7,918 bases of DNA from Chromobacteriaceae bacterium. GTDB taxonomy: Bacteria > Pseudomonadota > Gammaproteobacteria > Burkholderiales > Aquaspirillaceae. Location: the NCBI GenBank assembly GCA_030151505.1, contig JASLDQ010000044.1, positions 1 through 7,918 on the forward strand, in the 5' to 3' direction. How positions within the stretch are numbered: the first letter of the stretch is position 1; each line of letters opens with the position of its first letter. Shown here one piece after another: positions 1 to 6,900 of the stretch. Both the position numbers and the translations under genes were made by a program. Under the pieces are notes generated by a model. It was given only the letters and a program-made list of their open reading frames with translations. It was not told where the DNA came from and ran no database searches.

Positions 1-308
1 GGAGGCGAATCCGGTGGCAGGTAGAGGCGTAGGGAATACACCGCCATCCCCATCCCGGAGCTTGAACCGGGCAACGTGTTCCACAACCCCGGCACCCGGA
101 TGAAGGCCGAGCGCTCCGCGCCGGCCGGCAGGCTGGGCCACGCAACGCCCCACTGTCCGTCCAGCGTCACCGCCTCGCGACCGTCCCAGCCGCGCAGATC
201 AAGCACGCCTCCGACCGCCTGCCGGCCCTCCGCGCCCCAGACCCATGGGGCGAGGCACAGCAGGCACAACAACAGCGCGGTTCTAGCCAGCACCCAGACA
301 GGTCTCAT
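1..308 (-). CDS. 5' part of a 7TM-DISM-type membrane sensor protein (3' end outside window)
   Basis: Read on the minus strand from the ATG at 308-306, the frame stays open to the window edge (102 codons seen). Residues 1-26 look like a signal peptide: a short basic start, a Leu/Cys-rich core (residues 11-20) and a likely cut near Gly25/Ala26. The mature start, with Gly-Val-Leu-Asp-Leu-Arg-Gly-Trp, then LDGQW, VPGLWN and a Tyr-x-Leu-Arg-Leu-Tyr-Leu strand, matches the jelly-roll, galactose-binding-like sensor domain that precedes seven transmembrane helices in 7TM-DISM receptors. In that family a GGDEF, histidine kinase or cyclase output domain usually follows; none is visible here, so the output is unknown. 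The start is secure: the in-frame upstream codon TAA lies only 9 nt before the ATG, and GAGGA is about 9 nt away. It runs divergently from the pilin operon, and no functional link is shown. Confidence 0.75.
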   Translation of the reverse strand, partial: MRPVWVLARTALLLCLLCLAPWVWGAEGRQAVGGVLDLRGWDGREAVTLDGQWGVAWPSLPAGAERSAFIRVPGLWNTLPGSSSGMGMAVYSLRLYLPPDSP

Positions 309-328
309 CCGTCTTTATCCTCGTTCAT
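305..328 (-). CDS. Seven-codon leader ORF overlapping the sensor gene start
   Basis: On the minus strand an ATG at 328-326 opens a 7-codon frame, Met-Asn-Glu-Asp-Lys-Asp-Gly. Its TGA (307-305) overlaps the sensor ATG in the form ATGA. It has a better Shine-Dalgarno than most genes here: GAGGAG, with AGGAG 8 nt from the ATG. The frame is closed by TGA 12 nt upstream of the ATG, so it is not the tail of a longer gene. It could couple translation into the sensor gene, or it could be chance. No amino-acid run suggests classical attenuation. Confidence 0.3.
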   Translation of the reverse strand: MNEDKDG

Positions 329-399
329 TGGCCAAGCTCCTCATCCCGCGCGACATTGCCGTTCGCATCGAACCGGCCGACGCCTCGCGGTAAACGCCA

Positions 400-427
400 A
401 AAAGGCCGGGAAACATCCCGGCCTTTT
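400..427 (-). terminator. Rho-independent terminator of the autotransporter remnant
   Basis: A perfect 11-bp inverted repeat (AAAAGGCCGGG paired with CCCGGCCTTTT) with a 6-nt loop, AAACAT. It starts 29 nt past the TGA of the minus-strand autotransporter remnant and ends in a short T-tract on either strand, so it could work both ways. It would insulate the sensor gene at 308 from transcription coming from 457-970, so the sensor's promoter should lie in 309-399. I cannot point to a convincing one there. Confidence 0.8.
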
Positions 428-456
428 CACTGCGCTGCCGCGTCCGGCACCACGAC

Positions 457-970
457 TCAGAACGACCGCCTCAGGCTGAGGCCATAAGGTGTGCATCGTC
501 ATCGCCCCCGAGTTGTTGGTGTACTGGTAGCGCCCGTTCAGCGTCCAGACCCGACGGAACAGAAAGTCGCTGCCGATGCCGAACACCAGCGCATTGCGCG
601 CCACCCCGGCCCCGAGGACCTGGTAGACCGTGGACGTGTCGTCCGCATACGCCATCCGGGCGGCTCCCGGATTGTCGAAGTCGCGCTGATATTCGATCCG
701 GAAGTACGGGCGCATCGTACCGGATTCCGGCATGACGGTGGACTCGCCGCGCAAACCGACCGACACCTTGGTGGTCGGCACCTGCTGATCGAAATACACC
801 AGGTTGTAGCTTCCGGCCCCCGTTTCTGTGGCGGCATCCCGCTGGGTGGATGCCAGAGCCAGCCGGCCACAGGGCGACAGGATGAAGGTGTCGTGCCGGA
901 ACGCGTAGGCCCCGCTCACCGAGGCGAACCACTGCCGGCCGGTGCGTGCCGCGTGGGCCTCGGCGGATCC
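457..970 (-). pseudogene. Remnant of an autotransporter beta-barrel domain, 5'-truncated and frameshifted
   Basis: Between about 970 and 488 the minus strand encodes some 160 residues with the alternating pattern of the autotransporter translocator barrel: a WFASVSGAYAF strand, then LSPCGRLAL, GAGSYNLVYF, MRPYFRIEYQRDF, DDTSTVYQVLGAGV and WTLNGRYQYTNNSG. At position 487 the frame breaks. After the codons for Met-His-Thr, reading one base over gives Tyr-Gly-Leu-Ser-Leu-Arg-Arg-Ser-Phe and TGA, the expected barrel end with a terminal Phe; staying in frame reads through the terminator. A full barrel has about 250-280 residues plus a passenger, so the first barrel strands and the whole passenger are missing. 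Cys in the usually aromatic 'PYGR' position fits decay. The 5' edge is approximate. A single-base sequencing error could explain the frameshift but not the missing 5' part. Confidence 0.65.
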
Positions 971-1038
971 GGGACCGTTGCAACTGCTCGGGAAAACAAC
1001 ACCAGGCTGTTCCTGACTGCTGGACGGCCGGGACACTG

Positions 1039-1079
1039 GGGAGTGGGCCAGACGTCGCGGACACGGCCGCCCCACTCCC
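1039..1079. repeat. Inverted repeat, 9-bp arms
   Basis: GGGAGTGGG (1039-1047) is the exact reverse complement of CCCACTCCC (1071-1079), with a 23-nt GC-rich spacer. No T-tract follows, so it is not a standard terminator. It lies about 230 nt upstream of fimT, close to where the autotransporter homology ends, so it could be an operator, a relic of the event that truncated that gene, or chance. Confidence 0.4.
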
Positions 1080-1116
1080 GCGAGTCCTCCGATCTAGCTA
1101 GCCGGACTGCCCTGAC

Positions 1117-1134
1117 TTTGCGGCCATTCGCAAA
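1117..1134. repeat. Inverted repeat, 6-bp arms (TTTGCG / CGCAAA)
   Basis: TTTGCG and CGCAAA form a perfect dyad around a 6-nt centre (GCCATT). The 18-bp size suits a dimeric regulator site, and it lies about 95 nt upstream of the candidate -35 box. No regulator is identified. Confidence 0.3.
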
Positions 1135-1145
1135 CGACGTCACAA

Positions 1146-1166
1146 GCCAGCGACATGGACGCTGGC
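1146..1166. repeat. Inverted repeat, 7-bp arms (GCCAGCG / CGCTGGC)
   Basis: A perfect 7-bp dyad with a 7-nt centre (ACATGGA), about 60 nt upstream of the candidate -35 box and next to the G-rich tract. It could be an operator or a small hairpin. There is no T-tract, and no known consensus is recognised. Confidence 0.35.
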
Positions 1167-1172
1167 CGACCG

Positions 1173-1205
1173 CCCCCCTCACCCAACCTTCCAGCCCGCC
1201 CACCC
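1173..1205 (-). promoter_or_regulatory. Potential G-quadruplex tract upstream of fimT
   Basis: Read on the minus strand, five runs of three or more G lie within 33 nt. Three GGG runs are separated by single bases (GGGTGGGCGGG, 1205-1195). A 10-nt loop leads to another GGG (1184-1182), and TGA separates that from a run of six G (1178-1173). Any four runs could fold into a three-tetrad quadruplex. The tract sits about 20 nt upstream of the candidate -35 box and 100 nt upstream of fimT, on the template strand. Folding and function are inference. Confidence 0.4.
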
Positions 1206-1225
1206 AACCGCTCATGCCAGATGCC

Positions 1226-1254
1226 TTGGTTGTCGCCTCCACGATGCGTATTAC
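1226..1254 (+). promoter_or_regulatory. Candidate sigma-70-type promoter for the pilin operon
   Basis: TTGGTT (1226-1231) and TATTAC (1249-1254) are separated by 17 nt, with four and four matches to the consensus hexamers. Transcription would begin near 1261 and leave a leader of about 44 nt before the fimT ATG. This is the most AT-rich patch in the intergenic region. It is a weak consensus match and could be activator-dependent. Confidence 0.3.
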
Positions 1255-1304
1255 TTCATAGAAGGAAGCCCAAAGTCATAACGCGATCACCCGGCAGATG
1301 ACCA

Positions 1305-1892
1305 ATGACCCACATCAAGCATGCCTGCATCCCGCAGGGGTTCACCCTGATAGAGCTGATGGTCACCGTCGCGGTGTTCGCCATCCTGCTGACGCTCGGC
1401 GTGCCGTCGCTGCAGGGGTTTGTGAACTCTGGCCGGCTGACCAATCAGGCCAACGACATTCTCGCGGCGCTGAACCTCGCCCGCAGCGAGGCGATACGCC
1501 AGAACCTGCGCGTGGTGTTTTGCCGCAGCGAAGACGGCGCAAGCTGCGACAACACCGCCGGGAGCTGGGGAGGCTGGATCGTGTTCGTCGACAACAACCG
1601 CAACGGCAGCCGTGACGCGGGCGAAACGCTGCTGCGCAGCAACCGCCGCATCGCCGACACTCTGCGGATCGAGGCCGGTCCGACCCTGGCGGCGACCGGC
1701 AATGTGGTGTCCTTCCGGCCGGACGGCTTCGCCCGCAACGGCGCTGCGACGATGGACACCACCCTGTCCGTCTGCATGGTCACGACCGCGCCGAACGAGA
1801 ACGCCCGCACCGTCAACCTGCGCGCGGGCTCCCAGTTCGATGTCCTCCGGGTCGCCAACAATGGGGCCTGCCCGGCCCCGATGGGGAACTGA
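1305..1892 (+). CDS. fimT: FimT/FimU (GspH-like) type IV minor pilin
   Basis: This 195-residue prepilin is the first gene of the operon. Its leader of 12 residues ends in Gly12. The mature protein begins Phe-Thr-Leu-Ile-Glu-Leu-Met, so it has the PilD cleavage and methylation site and Glu at position 5, followed by a hydrophobic helix to about residue 35. The globular part shows GspH/FimT features: ALNLARSEAIRQ, a Trp-Gly-Gly-Trp-Ile-Val-Phe strand, an Asp/Asn-rich loop, and paired cysteines around Phe-Cys and Ser-Cys-Asp. The C-terminal GRxR motif reported for DNA-binding competence FimT proteins is absent. A structural FimU-like role, linking the tip complex to the pilus shaft, is therefore the better inference. 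The start is the first possible one, since TGA lies in frame at 1299-1301. The Shine-Dalgarno is poor (GGCAG, 7 nt away). Confidence 0.9.
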   Translation: MTHIKHACIPQGFTLIELMVTVAVFAILLTLGVPSLQGFVNSGRLTNQANDILAALNLARSEAIRQNLRVVFCRSEDGASCDNTAGSWGGWIVFVDNNRNGSRDAGETLLRSNRRIADTLRIEAGPTLAATGNVVSFRPDGFARNGAATMDTTLSVCMVTTAPNENARTVNLRAGSQFDVLRVANNGACPAPMGN

Positions 1893-1893
1893 C

Positions 1894-2361
1894 ATGAAAC
1901 GCCGCCCTTCCGTCCCGCCTTCCGGCACCGCCCGCCAACGGGGCACCAGCCTGCTGGAAGTGCTGGTGTCGATCATGCTGCTGTCCATCGGCCTGCTGGG
2001 GCTGGCCGCCCTGCAGGCTGGCGGCTTGCGCAACAACCAGAGTGCGATGCAACGCGCTTCGGCCGTCGTGCTCAGCTACTCGATCATCGATGCAATGCGT
2101 TCCAACCTCACCGTGGCACGCAACGGCGGTTACACCATGACGCTGGCGCAGTGCGCCGCCGCCGGCAGCGCCGGCAGCGGGCTGGCCCTGAGCGATCTCG
2201 CCAACTGGGTGGCCAGCCTGCGGACCAATCTGGGCGACAACACCGCTTGTGGACAAGTGGCGCTGGTCGGCGGGATTCATGTGGTCACGGTGCAGTGGAA
2301 CGACGCTCGCGGCACCGCCGGCCAGAACCCGCAGCAGCTGGTGACACGGGTGCTGCTGTGA
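1894..2361 (+). CDS. pilV: Type IV minor pilin PilV
   Basis: 155 residues, beginning one nucleotide after the fimT stop, with GGGGA 6 nt upstream of the ATG. The leader of 17 residues is basic and ends Gln-Arg-Gly. The mature N-terminus Thr-Ser-Leu-Leu-Glu-Val-Leu-Val-Ser keeps Glu5 but has Thr instead of Phe at position 1, as is common for PilV. A hydrophobic helix runs to LGLAALQ. The body has two cysteines (about residues 88 and 115) that could form a disulfide, and ends with the PilV-like Val-Gln-Trp-Asn-Asp-Ala-Arg strand. Family role: part of the minor-pilin tip complex that primes assembly and holds PilY1. The same frame is open upstream of 1894, but that part lies inside fimT and has no pilin leader, so the later start is chosen. 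Confidence 0.9.
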   Translation: MKRRPSVPPSGTARQRGTSLLEVLVSIMLLSIGLLGLAALQAGGLRNNQSAMQRASAVVLSYSIIDAMRSNLTVARNGGYTMTLAQCAAAGSAGSGLALSDLANWVASLRTNLGDNTACGQVALVGGIHVVTVQWNDARGTAGQNPQQLVTRVLL

Positions 2362-3413
2362 ACATCCGGCCCCGCTTCCGCCAGTCCGGCATCACCCTGG
2401 TCGAGCTGATGGTCTCGATCGCGCTGGGCATGATCCTCATCGGTGCCGCCCTCAGCGTCATGCTGGGCAACCGCCAGACCTATCGCGTGCAGGAAAACCT
2501 GTCCCGGACACAGGAAATGACGCGCAACGCCTTCGAGCTGATCGCGCGCGACATCCGCCGGGCCGGATCGACCGGCTGCTCGACCCAGCGCCTGCGCGAC
2601 GAAAGCGTGGTGCCGGCGCAGTACTTCTACCGGGTGGCGAACGTGCTCAACGGCGCGCAAGGAGCCGCCCCCCTCTGGTCGTCGACCTTCGGCTCCGGCC
2701 TGCGCGGCTACGAGGGCAATCAGGTCGCCCCCTTCGCCGCCTTCGGCACCGCCACCGCGACCCGCGTCGGCGACCCCAACGCCCCGGCCAACGCCGTCAT
2801 TCCCGACGCCCTGATCCTGACCGGCCCCTCCGACGCCGGGCTGATCGTCACCAACCACAACAGCGGCACGGCCACCTTTACCGTCAACGTGGCCAACCAC
2901 GGCATCAATACCGGCGACCTGCTGCTGGTCTGCGACTACCGGCAGGCGAGCATCTTCCAGGCCAGCGCGGCGCAGCCCACCGGCTCGGCGCTGATCCTGC
3001 ACGCCGCGGGCGGCGCAGCACCCGGCAACTGCAGCCAGAACCTCGGTTACGCCGACCCGGCGGCGGGCTGCGGCAACGCCGCCTACACCTATCCAGCCGG
3101 CGCGACGATCTACCGTTTCTTTACCGACGCCTGGTATATCGGCAACGGCCGCGACGGCCCCGGCCTGTTCCTGCGCCAGAACGCGGCCGCCCCCATTGAA
3201 ATCGCCAGCGGAGTGACGGACATGCAGGTGACTTATCTGGCCGAAAACGGCGTGCAGTATGTCGACGCCACCGCGATCACCGACTGGGGGGCGGTCCTGG
3301 CCATGCGCGTCACGCTCACCGTCAACGGCCATATGGACGGCAGCAACGCCGCGACCGAAACCGTGTCCCGCACCTTCAACCTGACTACCAATCTGCGGAG
3401 CAGAACGACATGA
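2358..3413 (+). CDS. pilW: Type IV minor pilin PilW
   Basis: 351 residues from a GTG start that overlaps the pilV stop by four bases (GTGA). No good ribosome-binding site is visible, so it probably depends on translation of pilV. The leader of 11 residues ends Ser-Gly. The mature protein starts Ile-Thr-Leu-Val-Glu-Leu-Met-Val-Ser (Glu5 present) with a helix through LGMILIGAALSVMLGN. The head carries the PilW signature of ELIARDIRRAGSTGC shortly after the helix and ASGVTDMQVTYL with a following TDWGAVLAMRVTL near the C-terminus. It is the largest of the minor pilins here, as is usual for PilW. Family role: a core tip-complex subunit with PilX, needed for pilus assembly and PilY1 presentation. 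Confidence 0.9.
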   Translation: MNIRPRFRQSGITLVELMVSIALGMILIGAALSVMLGNRQTYRVQENLSRTQEMTRNAFELIARDIRRAGSTGCSTQRLRDESVVPAQYFYRVANVLNGAQGAAPLWSSTFGSGLRGYEGNQVAPFAAFGTATATRVGDPNAPANAVIPDALILTGPSDAGLIVTNHNSGTATFTVNVANHGINTGDLLLVCDYRQASIFQASAAQPTGSALILHAAGGAAPGNCSQNLGYADPAAGCGNAAYTYPAGATIYRFFTDAWYIGNGRDGPGLFLRQNAAAPIEIASGVTDMQVTYLAENGVQYVDATAITDWGAVLAMRVTLTVNGHMDGSNAATETVSRTFNLTTNLRSRTT

Positions 3414-3946
3414 CGCACGCGCCCCGCCCTGCCCGCCAGCACGGCATTGTGCTGGCCGTCTCGTTGATCGTGCTGGCCATCCTGTCCCTGCTGGCGGTGT
3501 TTGCCTTGCGCGGCACCGGCATGCAGGAGCGCATGAGTGCCAACCTGAACGACCGCAACCTGACCCTGCAGGCGGCCGAGTCGGCGCTGCGGGAAGGCGA
3601 GGCGCTCGCCCTGACCTCGCCGGCAGTGCCGGCCGCCGGCCTGATTTCGCCCAACGACTGCGCCAACGGCGTCTGCAACAAGCCCGATCCGGCGCTCGCA
3701 CCGCGCTGGAGCCGCAGCAACGTGGTGTGGCGCAACGTGGCGACCAATGTCGGCAACCCGCTGCAACCCGGCGTCACGCCGCAGTTCATCGTCGAATACA
3801 TGGGCGATCTGCCCAAGTGGGTCGGCTGCGACCAGGAGAGCCCCATGGCAAAGAACTGTCTGGGGTCGGTGTTCCGCATCACCGCCCGCGTCCAGCAGAC
3901 CGACCGTTCGACCGTCGTTATTCAATCCAGTGTCCGGCTTCCCTGA
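3410..3946 (+). CDS. pilX: Type IV minor pilin PilX (tip subunit lacking Glu5)
   Basis: 178 residues. The ATG overlaps the pilW TGA (ATGA), and GGAG lies 9 nt upstream. The leader of 12 residues ends His-Gly. The mature start is Ile-Val-Leu-Ala-Val-Ser-Leu, with Val at position 5 where other pilins have Glu. This is characteristic of PilX and its type II secretion counterpart GspK: without a charge needing a partner subunit ahead of it, it can sit at the apex. The hydrophobic helix continues to about residue 32, followed by GTGMQERMSANLNDRNLTLQ and AAESALREGE, typical for PilX. The C-terminus (SVFRITARVQQTDRSTVVIQ, then SSVRLP) also fits the family. Four cysteines occur in the head. Confidence 0.9.
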   Translation: MTHAPRPARQHGIVLAVSLIVLAILSLLAVFALRGTGMQERMSANLNDRNLTLQAAESALREGEALALTSPAVPAAGLISPNDCANGVCNKPDPALAPRWSRSNVVWRNVATNVGNPLQPGVTPQFIVEYMGDLPKWVGCDQESPMAKNCLGSVFRITARVQQTDRSTVVIQSSVRLP

Positions 3947-3958
3947 AGGACTGGCATC

Positions 3959-6900
3959 ATGCGCCGCTTATCCCCCCGCTCCTCCCTCGCCCTGCTCCTG
4001 ACCCTGGCCGCGACGGGTTCGCACGCCGCGCTCAGTCTCCCCGACACGCCGCTGCAGGCCGGCAGCCTGCCGCCGTCCAACATCATGCTGCTGCTGGACG
4101 ACTCGGGCAGCATGCAGTTCGAGATCATGCCGGATGACAACATTCCGGGATCGGCCTATTACCTGTTTCCACGGCCGAACAATGCCTATGGCAGCTCGGT
4201 CTACACCAATGCCGTGCTGACTTTCGACGCCACCAACACCAACGGCGTCCTCCGCCGCTCGGCGACCGGCAACAGCACGTTCTACGATCCGGCCATTGAC
4301 TATGCTCCGTGGAAGAAGGCGGACGGCTCGTCCTACCCGGACGCCACTACCACCGCGGCCTACTACAATCCAAGCCTCACCAGCGCCGGCAGCCTCGACC
4401 TGACCCAGCAGGCCACCCAGAGCGCGAACTGGGCCGATACGAACGGGAATACCAATAGCAGCAGCAAATCGTTCTACCCGATCACCTTCTACGTCTACAA
4501 AGGCAGTGGCAGTACTACTGACCGGACCAATTACTACCGTTACCAGTACCGCAGCGGCACCATGTACCGCGCCAGCATCAACAGCAGCGGAACAACTGGC
4601 GAGACCTCGGTTGCATCGCTCACCTGGGGCAGCAAGACCCGCACGGCCGCCCAGGAAGTCCAGAACTTCGCCAACTGGTTCAGCTACTACCGCTCCCGCA
4701 TTCTGGCCGCCCGCGCCGCGCTCACCACCGCGTTCAACGAGCTGTCGCCCAACGATTTCCGGGTCGGCTTCCGCACCATCAACAACGCCGGCACCGCCAT
4801 GGACATCCCGCTCTCGGGCACGTTCTCGGGCACCAACCGCACCAACTGGTTCAACAACGTGCTCACCACCCCGATCGGGGCCAACGGCACCCCGTCGCGC
4901 ACCGCCCTGATCGGCGTCGGCGAATACTTCCGCGACAGCTCCAACACCGGGCCGTGGGGGCCGGCGCCGCAGCTGGCCTGCCGCCGCAGCTTCACCATCC
5001 TGACCTCGGACGGCTACTGGAACGACAGCAACGTCAGCATCGGCAATGTCGACAACAGCAATGGCCCGACTGTCACCGGTCCCAACTCGCAAAGCTACGC
5101 CTACTCCCCGGCCCGACCCTATAGCGACAGCTACAGCAACACGCTGGCGGACATCGCCATGTACTACTGGAACCGGGACCTGAACACCAGCCTCGGCAAC
5201 AGCGTCGCCCCCACGCCCGGCGACCCGGCGTTCTGGCAGCACATGACCACCTTCACCCTGTCCATCGGCGTCCAGGGCACGCTGAACCCGGACACCGACC
5301 TGCCGGCGCTCACGAGCGGTGCCAAGAACTGGCCCGATCCGACGTCGAGCAATGCGGCCAAGATCGACGACATGTGGCACGCCGCCGTCAACAGCCGCGG
5401 CGCCTTCGTGGCAGCGCAGAATCCGTCCGAATTCACCGACGGGCTGAAAGCCGCGCTGGCGTCGATCGCCAGCTCCGGCGCGGTGTCCAAGGTGGACATC
5501 AACTCGTCGACCCTGACGACCAGCAGCAAGGTTTTTTCCGCCCGCTTCGACAGCAGCTGGGGCGGCGAGATCGAGGCATATTCGTTCAACAGCACGACCG
5601 GCGCGCTGTCGACCACGCCGGTGTGGAAGGCGAGCACCGCCCTGCCGGCCTTCGGCTCGCGCACCATCTACACCAAGAACGACAGCGGCAGCGGCGGTGT
5701 CGCCTTTACCTGGGCCAGCCTGAGCACCGCGCAAAAAACCGCGCTCGGCAACGTCAGCACCGTGCTGGACTACCTGCGCGGCGACCGCAGCCGGGAAACC
5801 GCGACCATCGCGCCGATCTACCGCCGCCGCACCTCGCCGATCGGCGATCCGGTCCACTCCGCCCCTTACTACCTCGCCAGCAACGACACGGTATTCATCG
5901 GCACCAACGACGGCATGCTGCACGCCTTCAACGCCAGCACCGGGGTGGAGCAGTTCGCCTACGTGCCTTCGCCGGTGTTCTCCAAGCTCAAGCTGCTCAG
6001 CGACCCGGCCTACACCCACAAATATTTCGTCGACGGCGAGGTGGCCGTCTCGCCCGCCAACGCGGCCACCGGCAACCGCAACATTCTGGTCGGAACGCTG
6101 GGGCTGGGCGGCGGCGGGCTGTACGCACTGGATGTCACCGCGCCGGGCAGCTTCAATGCCGGCAAGGTGCTGTGGGAGTTCACCGACCCCGATCTCGGCC
6201 TGACCGCCGGCCCGCCCGTCATCGCCAGACTCAACAACGGCGTCTGGGCCGCCATCGTCGGCAACGGCCCCAACAGCGCCAGCGAGCGGGCCATGCTGTT
6301 CGTCGTCAACCTGCAGACTGGCGCGCTGATCCGCAAGATCGACACCCAGACGGGGTCGTCCACCAGCAGCAACGGGCTGAGCGTCCCCACCGGCTGGGAT
6401 GCGGACGGAGACGGCATTCCCGACCTGTTCTACGCCGGCGACCTGCTCGGCAATGTGTGGAAGTTCGACCTGAACGGCACCGATCCGAGCAAGTGGGACA
6501 GCGCGTTCAAGAGCGGCACCGTGCCGCAGCCCTTGTTCCAGGCGCGCAACGGCAGCAACCAGATCCAGCCGATCACCGGCGGGATCGCCATCGGCCTGCA
6601 TCCGCGCACCAACCAGCGCTGGCTGTTCTTCGGCACCGGCCGCTACATGACCTCGGACGACAGCAGCAATCTGCAGGTGCAGAGCTGGTACGGCCTGATC
6701 GACGCCGGCCAGCCCATCGGCGCGCGCGCCGGCACGCTGACCCAGCGCAGCGTCGCCGGGCTGACGACCGATGCCCAGGGCCGCACCGTCCGGACCTTCT
6801 CGCTGGCCACGGCCAACGACATGGTCGGCAAATCGGGCTGGTACCTGGATCTGCTCAACCCGAGCAGCACCGGCGCGGGCGAGCGCATCCTGTCGCGCAG

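Larger units (their letters stand above)
971..1304. other. Intergenic control region upstream of the pilin operon, no credible gene
   Basis: No frame on either strand gives a recognisable protein, and the open frames that cross it lack family motifs. It contains three short perfect inverted repeats, a C-rich stretch (G-rich on the minus strand) at 1173-1205, a CTAGCTAG palindrome near 1095-1102, and a promoter candidate just before fimT. I saw no sigma-54 (GG-N10-GC) element that I would defend, no tRNA-like fold and no T-tract terminator. Confidence 0.6.

Noticed and set aside
76..393. Plus-strand open frame opposite the sensor gene
   Set aside because: Pro/Ser/Arg-rich shadow of the minus-strand sensor gene, which has a signal peptide and family motifs.
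491..1261. Plus-strand open frame of about 256 codons across the remnant and the intergenic region
   Set aside because: Antisense to the autotransporter remnant, and its composition shifts at the remnant edge. No recognisable domain.
1298..1615. Alternative ATG at 1298 upstream of the fimT start
   Set aside because: It is in another frame and its product has no pilin leader. The frame of 1305 gives the prepilin signature and is closed just upstream by TGA at 1299.
2277..3701. Long antisense frame opposite pilW and pilX
   Set aside because: Low-complexity Gly/Ala/Arg product with no motif, fully explained by third-position GC bias of pilW.
3968..6601. Very long open frame (about 877 codons) antisense to pilY1
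   Set aside because: It is open because pilY1 uses G/C at third positions, which removes stops from this antisense frame. The product is Gly/Ala/Val/Arg-rich with no domain, and pilY1 itself is clear.
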